From contig JAWUZG010000004.1 in NCBI GenBank assembly GCA_036785705.1, positions 11,707,501-11,771,500 on the forward strand: a DNA stretch of 64,000 nt, given 5' to 3'. This stretch comes from Acanthornis magna (Eukaryota > Chordata > Aves > Passeriformes > Acanthizidae). Position 1 is the first letter of the stretch; each line of letters begins with the position of its first letter. This document shows positions 49,721 to 62,605 of the stretch, in pieces. The notes under the pieces were generated by a model that saw only the letters and a list, made by a program, of their open reading frames with translations, did no database searches and had not been told where the DNA came from. Made by a program: the position numbers and the translations under genes.

Positions 49721-52435
49721 ATAGACAAAATTAACTCAACAATGGAAGTATCACAGTATCATGTATCACATGAAATAAGCTTGTGGACTGTATTAAGGAT
49801 CTTATCTAAATCTTATTAAGCTCAGTAAATCTAAGAGTCTGGAAAACTAAAGCCAAGATCTGAATATAAGAGTCACATCCGTTCTGTTTAGGAAAATGAA
49901 ACGCACAAAACCCAGCTCCTCCCTTTGCCTCAGATCTGAGTTTCCCTGCCTGGGAACCAGATGCTTTGTTCAGCATCAAACCACCGAAAAAATCAACACA
50001 TGAGCAGCAAAGAGGTTTGAAATCAAGTCTGGATTCAAATCCAAGCTGACATCACATCACAGAGATAATCATAACTTTAGGCATTTCCTTGCTCTTCACT
50101 GAGAGGGTCTCCATCTCTCCTGCTATATGCCATTACTGGAATATGTGCCACAGATGTGCATAACCTTCATTGGTTGAATGCCGCAGAGACAGAATTAATG
50201 CTTGCCTAGATAAATTCCACATCAAATTTCCTTCTTTTGACATTTCTTTGTACTCCATGAAGAGTCATAATGAAACGCTAATCCTCTGCATGTTCTCAGT
50301 GCAGACAGATTTTAAACTGTACCATGACAGTCATGTGACTGACATGGATTTCACCATGTACAAGACATTCCTCCTTTTCATAGCTTTCAGTCTACTATTC
50401 CCTTCATGCCTAGAAGATTTGGCATTGCTCCTTGGTTACCTGAACTCCTGGGCTGATTTTAGCCCAGTGGGTTGGGTTAATTATATGGGTTAGTTAAATA
50501 CTCTGAAAAACTAGGTGCAAAAGATGCAAATTCCAATTCTACCAGTAACACAAAAAGAAATGTTACACACAGTATTTAAATCTTACAAGTCTGTTATTTC
50601 ATAAAAGTTACAAAAGTGTTACTTACGTATGTAAATAAAATTTTAAATATTTGCTAACACATCATAAAGAAACACTAGATTGACTTATCCATCCAAATCT
50701 TATTTTACAATTATTTTTATGAGTCGGTTCTTGCATTTATGTTGCTTAACTTAAGGGTACCATCTGCTCTACTTTCTTGACTGAAACAGGGTTTATCTTG
50801 CATTCCTCGGGGAAAAAAGTTTGATTCATTGTATGCAGTTTCCTTAAGCATCAGGATAATTTCATTCCTTTTGTTCACGTGTAAAGGTTTCCTGAGAAAC
50901 TGTTTAGACTTTTCTTCAGTTCTGAGCACACTGCTACAGATTCCTCAGATTCCTTTTGAGATCTAAACATGTTTATACAGTTTGTTCAAGTTTGTTCACA
51001 CTTAATTTCTGAAATACAATGGGGACAGGCCTTTTAAAAGTCATGAATCATCTGTCAAAATCCTTAGTTCATGTCTGTATCCTGAAGGGATAGTACGTCT
51101 CGTCTCAACTTCAGAACAAATAACAACACCATTGCAATGACTGGCTTTCTCTTTCTCCTCTATTGTTTTACAAGTTATGAAAATGAGAGCATACAGGTAA
51201 TTTGACAAATGAAATTTCAGTGACTTCTGAGTCAGTGATGGCTTTGTCAAGAAATAATGGATTCAGGAAGCTATTTTAGATAATTCCTAATGTCAGTCTA
51301 CTGCAGAAACACTAAACCAGCTTTCTTGCATTATTTGTGATGTAAAGGGCTGTACTTGTTATTCAGTAGTTCAATCAGGCTTCAGGCCTGCCAACTCAAA
51401 GCTGCATTTCATAGTCAAATTCAGATTAGCTTGTATGAGGAGAAAACATTAACAAAATATGAGAAATAAATTAGTGTGACAGCTTTAAAATATTGTTCTT
51501 TTTTCCTTTCTTCCTTCAAGAAACAGAAAATTATTCGCTCCAAGACTTAAGAAACAATAATATATTGTCTGTGTAATACAATCATAGATAGCAAGAACTT
51601 TTCAGTTAAGGAACAACTCTTTACAAATAGGTATTACCAAAAATTAGTCAGTGAAATTGGCTTTGCACAGAGAATTTATACATGCTTTGGTCAGATGCCG
51701 CTTGTCTTCCTCCAAGGGTGAGACTGACCCTGGGAGCGCTGTACGTGACCACTACTGCCACTTACTACCCCTCCCTCCATCATCACTTGTAGGCTATCAA
51801 GCCTTTATGTAAAAGTACAAGGGTTAAACTTCATTTTCTCATGTCCCACATCACCCATTTCAAGAAAAATAGAAAAACCTATGATATATTGAAGTGTACT
51901 CTTAATTCAACATGTAAAGCTCATCGTTCCTCCTGCAGAGATCCTGTGGAGACAGAGCAGTGCAGCACAAAATTCATTCGAAGACCAGTGAGTTAAAGGA
52001 ACAGTTTCTTTTTGAACCTCGCTCCTGTCATATATTTTGGATAGGGGGGACAGAGGATTTCTGTTAAACATAGCTGTTTCTTTGGATTGCCATATGGTCT
52101 ACCATGGCAATCAGTTTCTCTGTCAAACTACATGCTGCATCTTCACCTCTGTGTCACGGTTTGAAGACAGGAGATTTAGCAAGTACTAGGTCTCTGGATG
52201 TTTCCTGGAACAGATGCTGCCCCCAGGGAATTTTCATTTAACCTATTGCAAGGCTTCACTCCAGGCTCTACTAAGGAGCATAAGGGTATGGAAGTGAGAT
52301 TTAAACCCTAATTTATAATCACAAGTTTAATATATGGTTTCACCTCAGACATATAATGACAAGCATTTTTATTGTAACAAACTTGCTTGCAGTCAATTCA
52401 GAAACCTCGAACTCTGTTCCTTAATCATGAGGTTT

Positions 52436-52478
52436 TATTTTTAGTTTGGTTTGGTTTGTTTGGGTTTTTTTTTCTAGT
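52436..52478 (+). repeat. T/G-rich low-complexity patch
   Basis: TTTGG and TTTG words followed by T9. It resembles in composition the complement of the array at 36945-37024 but is short and imperfect. Confidence 0.6.
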
Positions 52479-55400
52479 TGCTTAGTGGAAACACACTTTT
52501 TTTTAGCTAGACCTGAAATCTGTTCAGATGGGAAATATTATGCATTCTGACAAGGAGTTCTGCAATTAGCCTTGCTCCATTGCTAACTTGCAGTTTAGCA
52601 CTGAAAAACTAGAGATTCTGCCTCTTGGTTATCTTTTTATGGTAAAGAACTGGAATGTGGGCAAAGAGGAAATACATATTTTCTTTCATCAATTAAGTTA
52701 TTATGTTACCTAAAATTGTTGTGTATTATTTCACACTTAACAGCTAAAGAAATTTGTACACTATCATTATGCATGGCTTATATGCCCCTCATCAGTTCAC
52801 TGTTTACAGAGACTTTTGTTGAGATTTGCATGCAGTCAGTTTTGGTAACTACACTGTTTATGGCAATGGCACAGGGGAAGTAATAAAATAAAGCTGCATA
52901 GTAAAAAGCCAGAATTTCGCTTGTGGAGTCATGTATTCCTGGAAAAAAAACCAAACAAAAACTGGATTTTTTAGCTGATGTTTCTTTTTAAACAAAAACT
53001 ATTTTAAAAATATTTTTTCTAATTATAAAAGGTGTTAGAGAATCAGAAAAGATTTCCTATTAAATCATAGTTACAGAGAACAGAAGATATGAAAATTCCA
53101 TAAACTAAATGTTTTTTTAACTGTTACAAAACCCCAAATTAAAATGTAAAACATCAGTTCAGCATTTGAGTAGCAGTTTACTATTTCAGTGTGAGAGTTT
53201 ACAAGATACACATGGGTCTTCTATGCATGCCCAGAGCCTGTTTAACCAATAGAACTCAGCACCTACTTCCAGAAACTAAAAGAGGGGCACCTACATTCTC
53301 TAATGGACCTGATGCAAAGGATCTAGCCATATACACCCTTTGTAACTACTGGAGATAATGGCGTTTGAATGAATTGCTTGAAAGCTAAAGGTTTGTTGAC
53401 AAAGCAAGAAACCAGCTCCAGACCCAGCATTTCAACACTGTCTGTCTCACCAGCTACATCTACTGTAAGACCACCAGCTAATTTAACTATTTATTTTCTG
53501 CTGTATTTCTGACTATTTACTGCTGCATCCATTGAAACTGGTCCTATGTACAGAAAGGAATACAAGGATCAAAGGTTCAGGAGAAAAGCATAAAAACATG
53601 TACCTGGATTACATGTTCAAGTTTGTGCTGATTTTTTGTAGAAGTGGATTGAAATACTGTATTTTAAAAGAAAACTAGTATTTAATACAACTTTCCAAAA
53701 GTAGAAATTAAATTAGCAAACATTAGATAACTTGTTTTATCTAGAATAGAAATTATAACTATATAGCATTGACAGCATACTGTTTGGTATGCAACAAAAC
53801 TGTGATATGCAGGGATATAGTGTATACCAACTGCTGAAAAGTTTATTGTTTAAATTCTTATTACAACGACGTATAAAGCAAAATAATATATTTACTGTCT
53901 CTCAGGGACATCTGAAGCTCGGTTATCAAATTTTTAAAGTTAAAATACCTGGCAACATATAAAACTCAGGCTTGATGTCTTGGATGAGAAAACACTTTCA
54001 AATAAAATCTATTGGACGATAAGCAGGTATGTTAAAGATTAGTCCCATAAGTAGTATCATCTAAGAAAAAAACCACAATTCATATATTTGTATGCAGTTT
54101 AGAAACTGGAATATGCTGGATAGATTACATGAAGGTTTTGTCATGATTTCACTGCATTTACATCACACAACTGGCTTGACCTAATTTCTGACAAACTCTC
54201 ATTGGAAATCTAATTGCTCTACAAGGCAAAGCATCAGGCAGTTATCTCTGAATCGTGATGCAGGCACTACAGCAAAACCCCTGTATTTATTTCTAAGGTG
54301 CCCAAGAGAAAGAATACAGTTTCAAGCACTCAGAAAAGTATTTTAAATGTAGTCAAAAAGTAAAAGCAAAGGCAGAATACAGGAAAATAAAAGCTTGACT
54401 GCAAAACATCTAGTATTGCTTAACTTTAAACCTTATGTATACACCCATCTATCCAGCGCACTAGCTAACTGCAACTTTTATCCCCACCTACTTTGATCGT
54501 GCTTGAGTGATTTTCAATAAAAAAATGGTTTAACAGCAGCAAAGGCTTTCAGATCATATTCATTGCCTCTTCTAGGTGGAGAGAATTAACATCAATGACA
54601 AGCCACTGTTAAAACTGTGCTCTACCTCATGTTAATCACTACATTTTCAACAGCTTTGTATTTTCTACATGTAGCCAGTATCCTGAAGACTGAAACATGT
54701 AGTGAGTAAGAATTCATCTGCTTCCAAGTAGAAATTGTAAACGTACCTATGACAAGTACTGTGACTTTCACCCACTCTTCCTAGAGAGGCTGCCTTCTAA
54801 ACCAGCCTCTTTTACCATGCAAAATTCCTTTCCCTGGTCCCCTCTGGCATCATGCCTTGCTGCCATTGAGGTCTTAAAACATCATTGTTATTTGAAGAGG
54901 TGTTACATTTCCTCTTTCCTTCTCAAGTCAGGATATCTGGAGTAATGTAAAGACTCTAAAGTAGTCCAGAATGATAGGGCCTTAATACCATAAAATTTAT
55001 GACACTTATTTTACACTCTAGGATTTGGTGTGAGCGAATGTGCAGGTCCTCTTTTTTAATGACCTGACCTATCACAACAGGGATACAGGATAAAAAGTGC
55101 CAGAGCTGAGCAGTTAACTTTTCTGTCTACTAAAAAAGTTCTAACACAGGATTAAAGATCTGCAGAAGACAATTAGTCTTTCTTTGTGATCTCTTTCTGT
55201 TTTAAAGCAATCCACACACTTTATACAGTCTTTGACATTTGACATGACAGAGATATGCAGGCATATGTATTTTTCAGATGGATACATATGCATTCACAGG
55301 AACACTGTACACAATTTAAACATTTATATTTATTTTGTCACAAATACTGATAGGATTTGTCTAATTTAAGCCATCGTTCCAAATACATCTTTTAGGAACA

Positions 55401-58170
55401 ACTTCAATTATCAAATGTATTAACATGTGCAAACTTTTAAATAAATAGTTGAGACTTTAAAATATTTACAATAAAGAATAAATATGTCTTCATGGACCAA
55501 TCCTCCATTCCTTTTACCAGAAATACTCACTGTGATTCTATTGTATTATCCATGCACAAAACTGGTGGAAAACAATCAAGCATAGAATCACAACATTGCA
55601 AAACACTTTTCTTTAAAAGCATTCTCCACTTTTACATCCATTTAAGTATAACAAAATGAAGCGTTATTTGGTCAAGCTGACCTTTTTTTGCTCCATGAAA
55701 CAGTTGTTATTTCATTCTACTTGTAGAATATGAATATACTTAGTCATTATTTGTACATACCAGCCCCTGGAAGAAAAATAATGATTTCTGCCTGTTTGGA
55801 AAGAAAATTTATATTGAACTAAAATATTTTGGATCTTCAACATAATATCAAAAAGAGATGAAAGAAATTTAAAAGCTTTAACACCAGTTTTTATGAGTCA
55901 GAATTACAACATGAATCACATTGAATCCATTTCAGGAAAGGTACACCTAAGTAATCGACATATTTACACTGTCCTCTTGATTTTGATAGAGTTATGTTAC
56001 AAAATGCCATGTTTTTTCTCCATCATCATGTTCTGTCATGTCTTATCCTAAGTTTATTGAATTCTTTAGCCAAACCGGGGTCTAAAATTTAAGCACTGAG
56101 ATGCTGATCAGTATATCTTGTGTCTCATGAGTTCCATTCCCAGTGCCCAACTACACATTCATATTGGTGGAACTGATTACCTTGACTTTGCCATTCTATT
56201 ATATTATCAAGTTTAACATTTCTATTCTGTCTTGTGTTTTGTATGTAATTTTTTTTTTCTATTCTTTGGCTTGTCTTTGTGTAAATCATTGCCTTAGCTT
56301 TAATTTTTCAGCTCAAACAGATCTATTTTTCCTGGCACCCCAACAATGGAGATGAACCACTACTAAATTCATTTTACAGATGGAAAAATGAAAGAACCTG
56401 CCTGAAACTACAACATAAGCCGGTAGCACTGTATGGATTGCCTCCTAGCTGTGTGATATAGCCTCGAGTCCCTCAGTGACACTAATTTTATTTGGATGGT
56501 CACTGCCAAACAACACTCCTGAGAACAGGAAATTACGGCCTGTCATCTGTGACCATCAGACAAATCCAAAAGGTATCAGAGCACAAGCAAAAGACCATTC
56601 ACGTTGTTACAAATGGAGACCATCATGAAAGGAATGCTTGCTGTATATTCTAAATCACACAGCTGTACAGGCTGGGACATGCAAAATTTGAAATATATGT
56701 GGACTTGGTAGTTTCCTGATAGCTTTAATTAAACTCATGAGTGCAGCTGGCCCAGATTTTTGCAGTTGCAGTCAATGATTTGTCACAGATTTATAATCTT
56801 GGTTTTACAGTTTTAGTCTTACTCAAGGGTTACAATGAAAAGATCCCAGTCAGGAACCTATAATGTAGCCAGTTCTAAAGACATTTCATAATACTCATGT
56901 ATTAAATGGTCTGAAAGATGGGGTGTGATTGATATAACTTAGAGCTTGAATTACAAACTATCTTTTTCTAAGGAGGATATGTCTTACATACTCATGATAG
57001 CACTGAAAAACAGAAAAGTGCAGTAACTTGAAAAATAACAATTTTAAGATCTTTTGCACATTGTTTCATCTTCATGCTTCATTTTCAAATCCTGATGATG
57101 TTGAGATGGAGTCAAAGTCTGGATTTTCTTGTTTGTATGTTTAATGTAAACTGTAATAGTTCAACAGGTACTTCAAAGTAATATACAAAGTGTACTTAAG
57201 CGACAAAATATTCAGAGTTATGAAGAATTACAATATTGGGCTTTTGGGGTTGTTTTTTCTTTTTTATTTCTAGTTGGTTGGTTGTAGATTTTTCTGAGAG
57301 GAGCTGGACAAGTAATATTTTTAAATCACTGGTAAATATGGTTCTTAGCAAATATTTTCTCTGTAAGTAACTCAAGGACTGAAAATTGTGCTGCAGTGGA
57401 ATTAGCGGGTGTTTTCAATTGGTTTCAAATGTGCCTTGATTTTATCTCAGGAATTTAAAATCTGTTTAAAACACATTGAGATTAAATCTATTTAACTATA
57501 TCAAAAGCTCATACAGCTTTCTGTATAGTTGATGGAAGCAGAGGGATTACAGACTTCTCTTTTTTCCTAATTCATTTTTAGAATGACCTTAGGCTGATTA
57601 GGTTCTTAGGTATTTCAGCTGAGGTCCTGAAGATACCTTTTCCATGAAAGTGACTTAATTTACCCTTAGGAACAGAAAAGATAAAGGAGACTTGTGGATT
57701 GTCAAAGGGAGGAAAGCATTTCAGTTGCTTGTTTGAAGCTTATCTTGGAATCCTTGGAGTATTTTTGTTACTTCAAAAAACACCAACTTTAAAAAATAAA
57801 ACTTTTAGAAGTCTATGCTCTGTAGTTAGTATTTTGTTCGCATGCCAGTTAATGGCTGGGCATGTGAACATGGAACTGTAGAGGACTGTTGGAATGCTAG
57901 CTGATAAAAGTGTGTTTTAAGGACAGGAGACCACGTTCACTGTGATGTGATATTTGTGTAAACAGACTGAGCAGCCACTTGGAGAAGCATTCTGGATTGA
58001 AAATATGTTTACTGGGATATGTTTGGCAAAATACGCAACATTTACCTTTTTGTGTAGTAGTAGGCAATTCACATATTTTTAAATCTCAGACTATGGATCA
58101 AAGTGTGTGACAGTTTATCCAATCTTGCTTTGTCAGGAAAAATAATTCCTATTTTCAGTCTTTGGTCCAA

Positions 58171-58204
58171 GTGCATGTGTATGTGCATGTGTGTGTGTGT
58201 GTAT
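58171..58204 (+). repeat. (TG)n microsatellite with CATG interruptions
   Basis: Two GTGCATGTG-type words precede a continuous TG run (about 58188-58202). Then GTATGCATCTGTGTGGGGG. Confidence 0.85.
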
Positions 58205-59260
58205 GCATCTGTGTGGGGGTATTTCTTTGTTTCTCATAAATATATTTCTGAAATTTCAGTTCAATAGACAAGACTCTCTCTGGCAACCTGTATACTGTAA
58301 GCTATGACAGTATGCCACAGGTTATGTCTACAGATTAAATTAAACAGATCTTGCAATACTTTATATTTTTTTGCAGTGGTTTAGGAAGACCTTGGACTCC
58401 AAAAGCAAATACTGCCAAAGCAGTTTCCTTTAAATTGTGCTCATTTCACTATGAAACCTCCACTGATGCCACAGTTATGATCTTGCAGTGATTTGAATAG
58501 CAGTGTAGCATCTGTAGTTCCTTACCTGTGGATAAAAAGTGAAAAAGAAAGAAGGAGATAATCCAAGAGGTTATTTGTCCCCATCCTTCTCTGACAAGAC
58601 TTTATTAACAGAGAAACCATTGACTTATTTCCATGTTCTTTTACTTTGCATGACAGAGAGAAAGCATAGACTTACATGGGTAAGTGGGAATCATTTAAAT
58701 TTAAATATCTGAAAAATTAGACATATAAATTTTATTTTAATATTTGAAGGAGCAATAAGTGTATCCAAATAGAAATTCATATGTCCTTGGGCACATATTT
58801 TATGATAAAATGTATTGTCCTCTAAGAATTCTCTTTTCATTGATTGAAGATGAACCAAGACTCAAGACCTTAAATATTAAAGACAAATTTTAAATTCTTA
58901 TGGTAGGAAAAACTAATCTCCCGCAATAACTTCTCTATTGACTGACACTGATTTGCTGCCCCTGAACACACAGCTGATAGACCTCAGCTCTCTACTTGTA
59001 CCATTTGCCTATGGAGCCATTATCTTTAAAGTTATAATTTTCCTAGAATTGAAGGGGATGTGAGAATCAAAGGGCTCTGTGAGCTGCACGCAGATTGAAT
59101 CGTCAAGCCAGTTACGAGCAGTCACCTCAGGATTACTGGATAGTCACTCCAGAAGAAAATCTGCTCATGTGTGTTATTAATAGACTATATATCTGGAAAT
59201 CCAACATAGTAATACAGCTTGTAAAAATATAAAGTCAGATAAATTATATTTCCTTATTAA

Positions 59261-59302
59261 AACAAACAAACATACAAACAAAGAAACAAAGAAACAAATA
59301 AT
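59261..59302 (+). repeat. (AAAC)n/(AAAG)n patch
   Basis: AAAC and AAAG tetramers with ATAC interruptions; no G-run or longer unit. Confidence 0.75.
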
Positions 59303-60325
59303 ACCCCCAAACTATCAAGGAAAAAAAAGCCAAACCCCAAACAGGTAATGAACTTACTTGAAGAAATGAAAAATTTCCTATGAAAAATCTTGATGTCTGT
59401 GGTAAGATCTGAGAGCTCACTGTACTTGCAATGCAACTCATTTCATATTCAGGAAGGTGAACCTAGAAATAAAAATAATATAGTGCGATGTATGCTTTTC
59501 AGCTCCAGAAAACTTTCATCAGACCTTTATTTTTATTTTCAGAAAAGACAATGAATACTCAAAAATACAAGCATATCTCAAGGAGAAACAAAACCTGAAG
59601 GTCCTAGAGATATACTGAAAATTATAGTATTCTGAAAATACAGCTTGGATTTCAGTATAACCAAAATAAGAGTGAGAGATGTTCTCACTGGATAACAGTG
59701 CAGTCACGACAAGAGGAAGCTGAGTAACTTTTGAAGATGGGCTATCTCAGCGCATTCTAAATGGTGAACAGTAAAGTGACTAGTTTCAAGTCTTGCTGCC
59801 ATTTTCTGATTTTACTAGATTAAGACCGTATTTTCTGATTTCTTTTTGACCTTATTTCAAAGGTTACAATCACTAAGTGAACTATGTGTCCTACTGTACA
59901 GCTGAATGTATTTTTTTTTCTTTTAAAATTAATCTGATTTTTAAAGTGAACTCATGGGTAAGTGTTAACCCAGATGTATTTTTTGCATCCACTGTGTCTC
60001 TTCCAGTCAGGGGTAGCATGGCAGCTGTTTGCACATTGCAGGTTCCCTCAGGGTGAGCTTTTCTATGCATGTGAATCGTTTGCCTTTTCTGTACACCATT
60101 TATTAATATTGTTGCTGTTACAGTTAATTTCTAACTTCACTGCTGTTTCTAGTAAATTGTTCTTATTTCAATCTATAATCTTTGCCTTTTGAGCCTCCAA
60201 TTCTCCTCTCCATCCCATTGCAGGGATGCACATGCTTTGGAGTGTTTCAGTAGGAACACTAAATTGGGGAGCACCATTCCCAAACCATGACATCTGGGTA
60301 CCTACAAATCAAGAAAACTAGCTGA

Positions 60326-60330
60326 GCTGT
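60326..60330 (+). repeat. Left target-site duplication of LTR (GCTGT)
   Basis: Identical to 61469-61473. It directly precedes TGTGGTGG, the LTR 5' terminus. Confidence 0.8.
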
Positions 60331-60529
60331 TGTGGTGGTTTTACTCGGCCCAGTTTTTGCCAGTGAGGAGGGTGGGGTACAAAGATGGCTCCTGTGTGTC
60401 CTGTGTGAAGGTTCTGGAAGTTTTTCACCATGTCCAGCAAAGCCAATCTCTGATGGCTCTGAGGATGATGGACATGCTTCTGGCCAAGCCTGGGCCAATT
60501 AGAGATGTTAGTTACACCTCTGTGAAAAC

Positions 60530-60538
60530 ATATTTAAG
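60530..60538 (+). promoter_or_regulatory. TATA-like box of the LTR promoter
   Basis: ATATTTAAG lies about 200 bp into the LTR, upstream of the modules shared by related LTRs, where the U3 core promoter would be expected. Position and sequence only; no activity is implied. Confidence 0.5.
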
Positions 60539-61150
60539 AAGAAATCAAAGCAACTTGAGCACGCACTTCTTTTTAGCCAGACGAGGAGGAGGAGGTAAAA
60601 ATATGTGAGGAAAACAACATGGAGGCACCAAGGTCAGTGGAGAAGGTGGGGGAAGAGGTGTTCCAGACACCAGAGCTGAAAACCCTCTGCCGGCTGTGGT
60701 GAAGACCATGGGGAGAGCGGGTGGGCCCCCTGTAGCCCATGGAGTCCAGGGGGATGCAGAGAAACCCCCACAGCCTGTGGGGAGGTGCCCACGCCAGAGG
60801 AGCAGGTGATGCCTGCAGGAAGCTGTGATCCAGTGGGAGTCCCAGTAGAGACTGAAAGTTACAAAGGCCTTGCAGGAGAGAGAGAGGCCTTGCTCCCGGG
60901 ATGGAAACAGCCTGGCCTCGGCTCGGCCTCGGCTCAGAAGCCTGCACCCTATGGACAAGAACTCATGCAGCAGCAAATTCGGGCGGGTGCTGCTCATGAG
61001 ATTGGACCCATGCCAAAGAAGTTTGCAGAGGACTGTCACTCGTGGGAGGGACCCCATGGCTAAGTAGAGGACTCTTCTCCCTGGAGGACTGACTCTGACC
61101 AAAAAAAACCTCCATATCCTGCCCCCCCCGCCCCGAGCTGTTGGTTGGAA

Positions 61151-61224
61151 GGAGGGAGGGGGGTGAGCCGAGAACAGTGCCTTAAGAGGGAAGGGGGGTG
61201 AGTGAAGAAACGGTGTCTTAAGAG
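61151..61224 (+). repeat. 36-38 bp tandem duplication inside the LTR
   Basis: Units 61151-61188 and 61189-61224 both run from GGA/GGG-rich sequence through GGGGGGTGAG to TTAAGAG, with several mismatches (GCCGAGAACAGTGCC against TGAAGAAACGGTGTC). Confidence 0.85.
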
Positions 61225-61265
61225 CTTATTTTTACCTCTGATTTATCCTCCAACTCTATTAGGTT

Positions 61266-61271
61266 AATAAA
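61266..61271 (+). terminator. Polyadenylation signal AATAAA of the LTR
   Basis: A canonical AATAAA between the duplicated G-rich region and the U5-like end, the usual R-region position for an LTR polyadenylation signal. Confidence 0.6.
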
Positions 61272-61468
61272 TCACTTTGCAACTTTAAGTTCACCACCTG
61301 TTTCTGCCCTGTGTCTGTGCATCCTCCCACCAGTGGCTTATCTCAACTCATGAGTCCAGTGTGTTTGCGTTAGTTTTCTTCCTTCTCCTCTGCACAGTTG
61401 TGGCGGGAGAGAGTAGAGAGATGAGACATTGTGGGTGCCTGGCATTTAGCCAGGGTCAAACCTTGACA

Positions 61469-61473
61469 GCTGT
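61469..61473 (+). repeat. Right target-site duplication of LTR (GCTGT)
   Basis: It directly follows the LTR's terminal CA and is identical to the left copy at 60326-60330. Confidence 0.8.
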
Positions 61474-62323
61474 GTTTCATACTAAACCTTGTTTTGTTTT
61501 AGACTGTTGATAATATTTGTCCTAGATACAAATGAGAAGTTTCTCCCAGGGAACATATTCTAACAAACATCTGGCTGATGAAAGATAGCCTATGATATCT
61601 AGAAATATCAATAGTTTTGCAGAATCATCAGATATATTAAAAACATTTAAAAAAGAGTTAAATTGAAAGCTAGCTAAAAGAGAAGAAGGTTAATAAAGAT
61701 AGAATTCCAGAATGTGTATTAAAAAAGGAGGGAGGGTATTAGAAAAGGAAGGTTGAAGCCAAGATAAAAAATAATACTTAAAGAAAGAACAAATATAAAT
61801 TTGATAAAGTTAAAGAATATAAAACAAACATTAGGAAAATAAATGTAAGCCAACCAGATAAAAAGGGGAGAAACTGTAGAATATGACTATTTAAAACTAC
61901 CATATGAAACAGGTTTATTGCAAGCAGATTTACAAAAATAGTTTCCTGATTCCTTAGACCTTGAGAATACATCAGTCCCTGGGGATTGTTTTGATTTCCA
62001 CTTTATCCAACATTTCCTAAAGTGAAGAAAAACAGAAGCAAGAAATGGCTGTTTCATGCCACTTATGTTTAGGTTTTGAAAAAAGTTTCCATTCTTCATG
62101 AAAAAAATTATATCTGACAAAAACTAGATTCCAGTACTAGACACATTAAGATGCAAAAAATTGTAGATCAAATTTTCCAAAAAACCCAAACTTTCAGTAG
62201 ACAGAGAAGAGACTTTGTTATAGCTATTCCAGGCAGCAGTCCTAAACACAGTGCTGAGAGTTCTACTGCAATTGATGAGTACCCCATTTTTGACCTGAAA
62301 TGACATCATTCTCAGAACTGCAA
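61474..62323. other. Noncoding sequence without recognisable genes or repeats
   Basis: About 850 bp, A-rich (notably 61580-61870), with short frames of up to 77 codons and no protein features. Confidence 0.6.
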
Positions 62324-62605
62324 AATCATAGAATCATTTAGGTTAGAAAAAGTTTTGGCAGTATTCAGCTCTCTCTCTGCTCAAAACATATCTAATTAAA
62401 TCAAGATATTCTGGCCTGTGGTAGTGAACCTTGAACACCTTTGAGGATAGGTATCCTACAATCTCTCTGAGTAACCTGTTCCAGTATTTGAGCCTCCTTG
62501 TGAGATTTTTGTTTTCGTAAATAACTAATCAGTATTTCCTGTATTGCAACTACCGCTGCAGTATTATATGATGAAGAGTCCCAGCAGCTGGCTCCATCTC
62601 AGAGT
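62324..62605 (-). mobile_element. CR1 LINE 3'-end fragment, minus strand
   Basis: The plus strand begins with the antisense CR1 terminus AATCATAG followed by AATCATTT and 'aggttagaaaaagttttggc'. It continues with 'accttgaacacctttgagga', 'aatctctctgagtaacctgt', 'tccagtatttgagcc', and a more diverged part to about 62605 ('gaagagtcccagcagctggc'). The 3' terminus, with its 8-bp repeat units, is intact and the other end truncated. Confidence 0.88.

Larger units (their letters stand above)
49721..60325. other. Noncoding sequence without recognisable genes or transposons
   Basis: About 10.6 kb with no recognised interspersed repeat. Structures seen: a T/G-rich patch at about 52436-52478, a TG-rich microsatellite at 58171-58204 and an AAAC/AAAG patch at 59261-59302. 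Frames of up to 107 codons (50170-50493) show no protein features. Confidence 0.55.
60331..61468 (+). mobile_element. Solo LTR, avian ERVL-type, best preserved element
   Basis: A 1138-bp LTR from TGTGGTGG to TTGACA, flanked by a perfect 5-bp duplication GCTGT (60326-60330, 61469-61473) as expected of ERVL integration. The U3 end carries a TATA-like ATATTTAAG at 60530-60538. Next come a purine-rich region and the repeated 'cctgtagcccatggagtcc'-type modules (60725-61060). A G/A-rich internal duplication follows at 61151-61224, then AATAAA at 61266-61271. The terminal 'gcctggcatttagccagggt' block and CA end match the avian ERVL LTR pattern. It keeps several CpGs (for example 'gcctcggctcggcctcggct' near 60917) and a perfect target duplication, so it is probably the youngest insertion here. 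No internal viral genes are present. Confidence 0.9.

Noticed and set aside
55560..55620. 'catagaatcacaacattgcaaaac' as a CR1 3' end
   Set aside because: Only the CATAGAATCA-like word fits; no adjoining CR1 blocks are present on either side.
60545..61102. 185-codon minus-strand open frame with Pro/Ser-rich translation
   Set aside because: It lies wholly inside the LTR at 60331-61468 and reflects the G-rich, stop-poor composition of its modules; no known domain.
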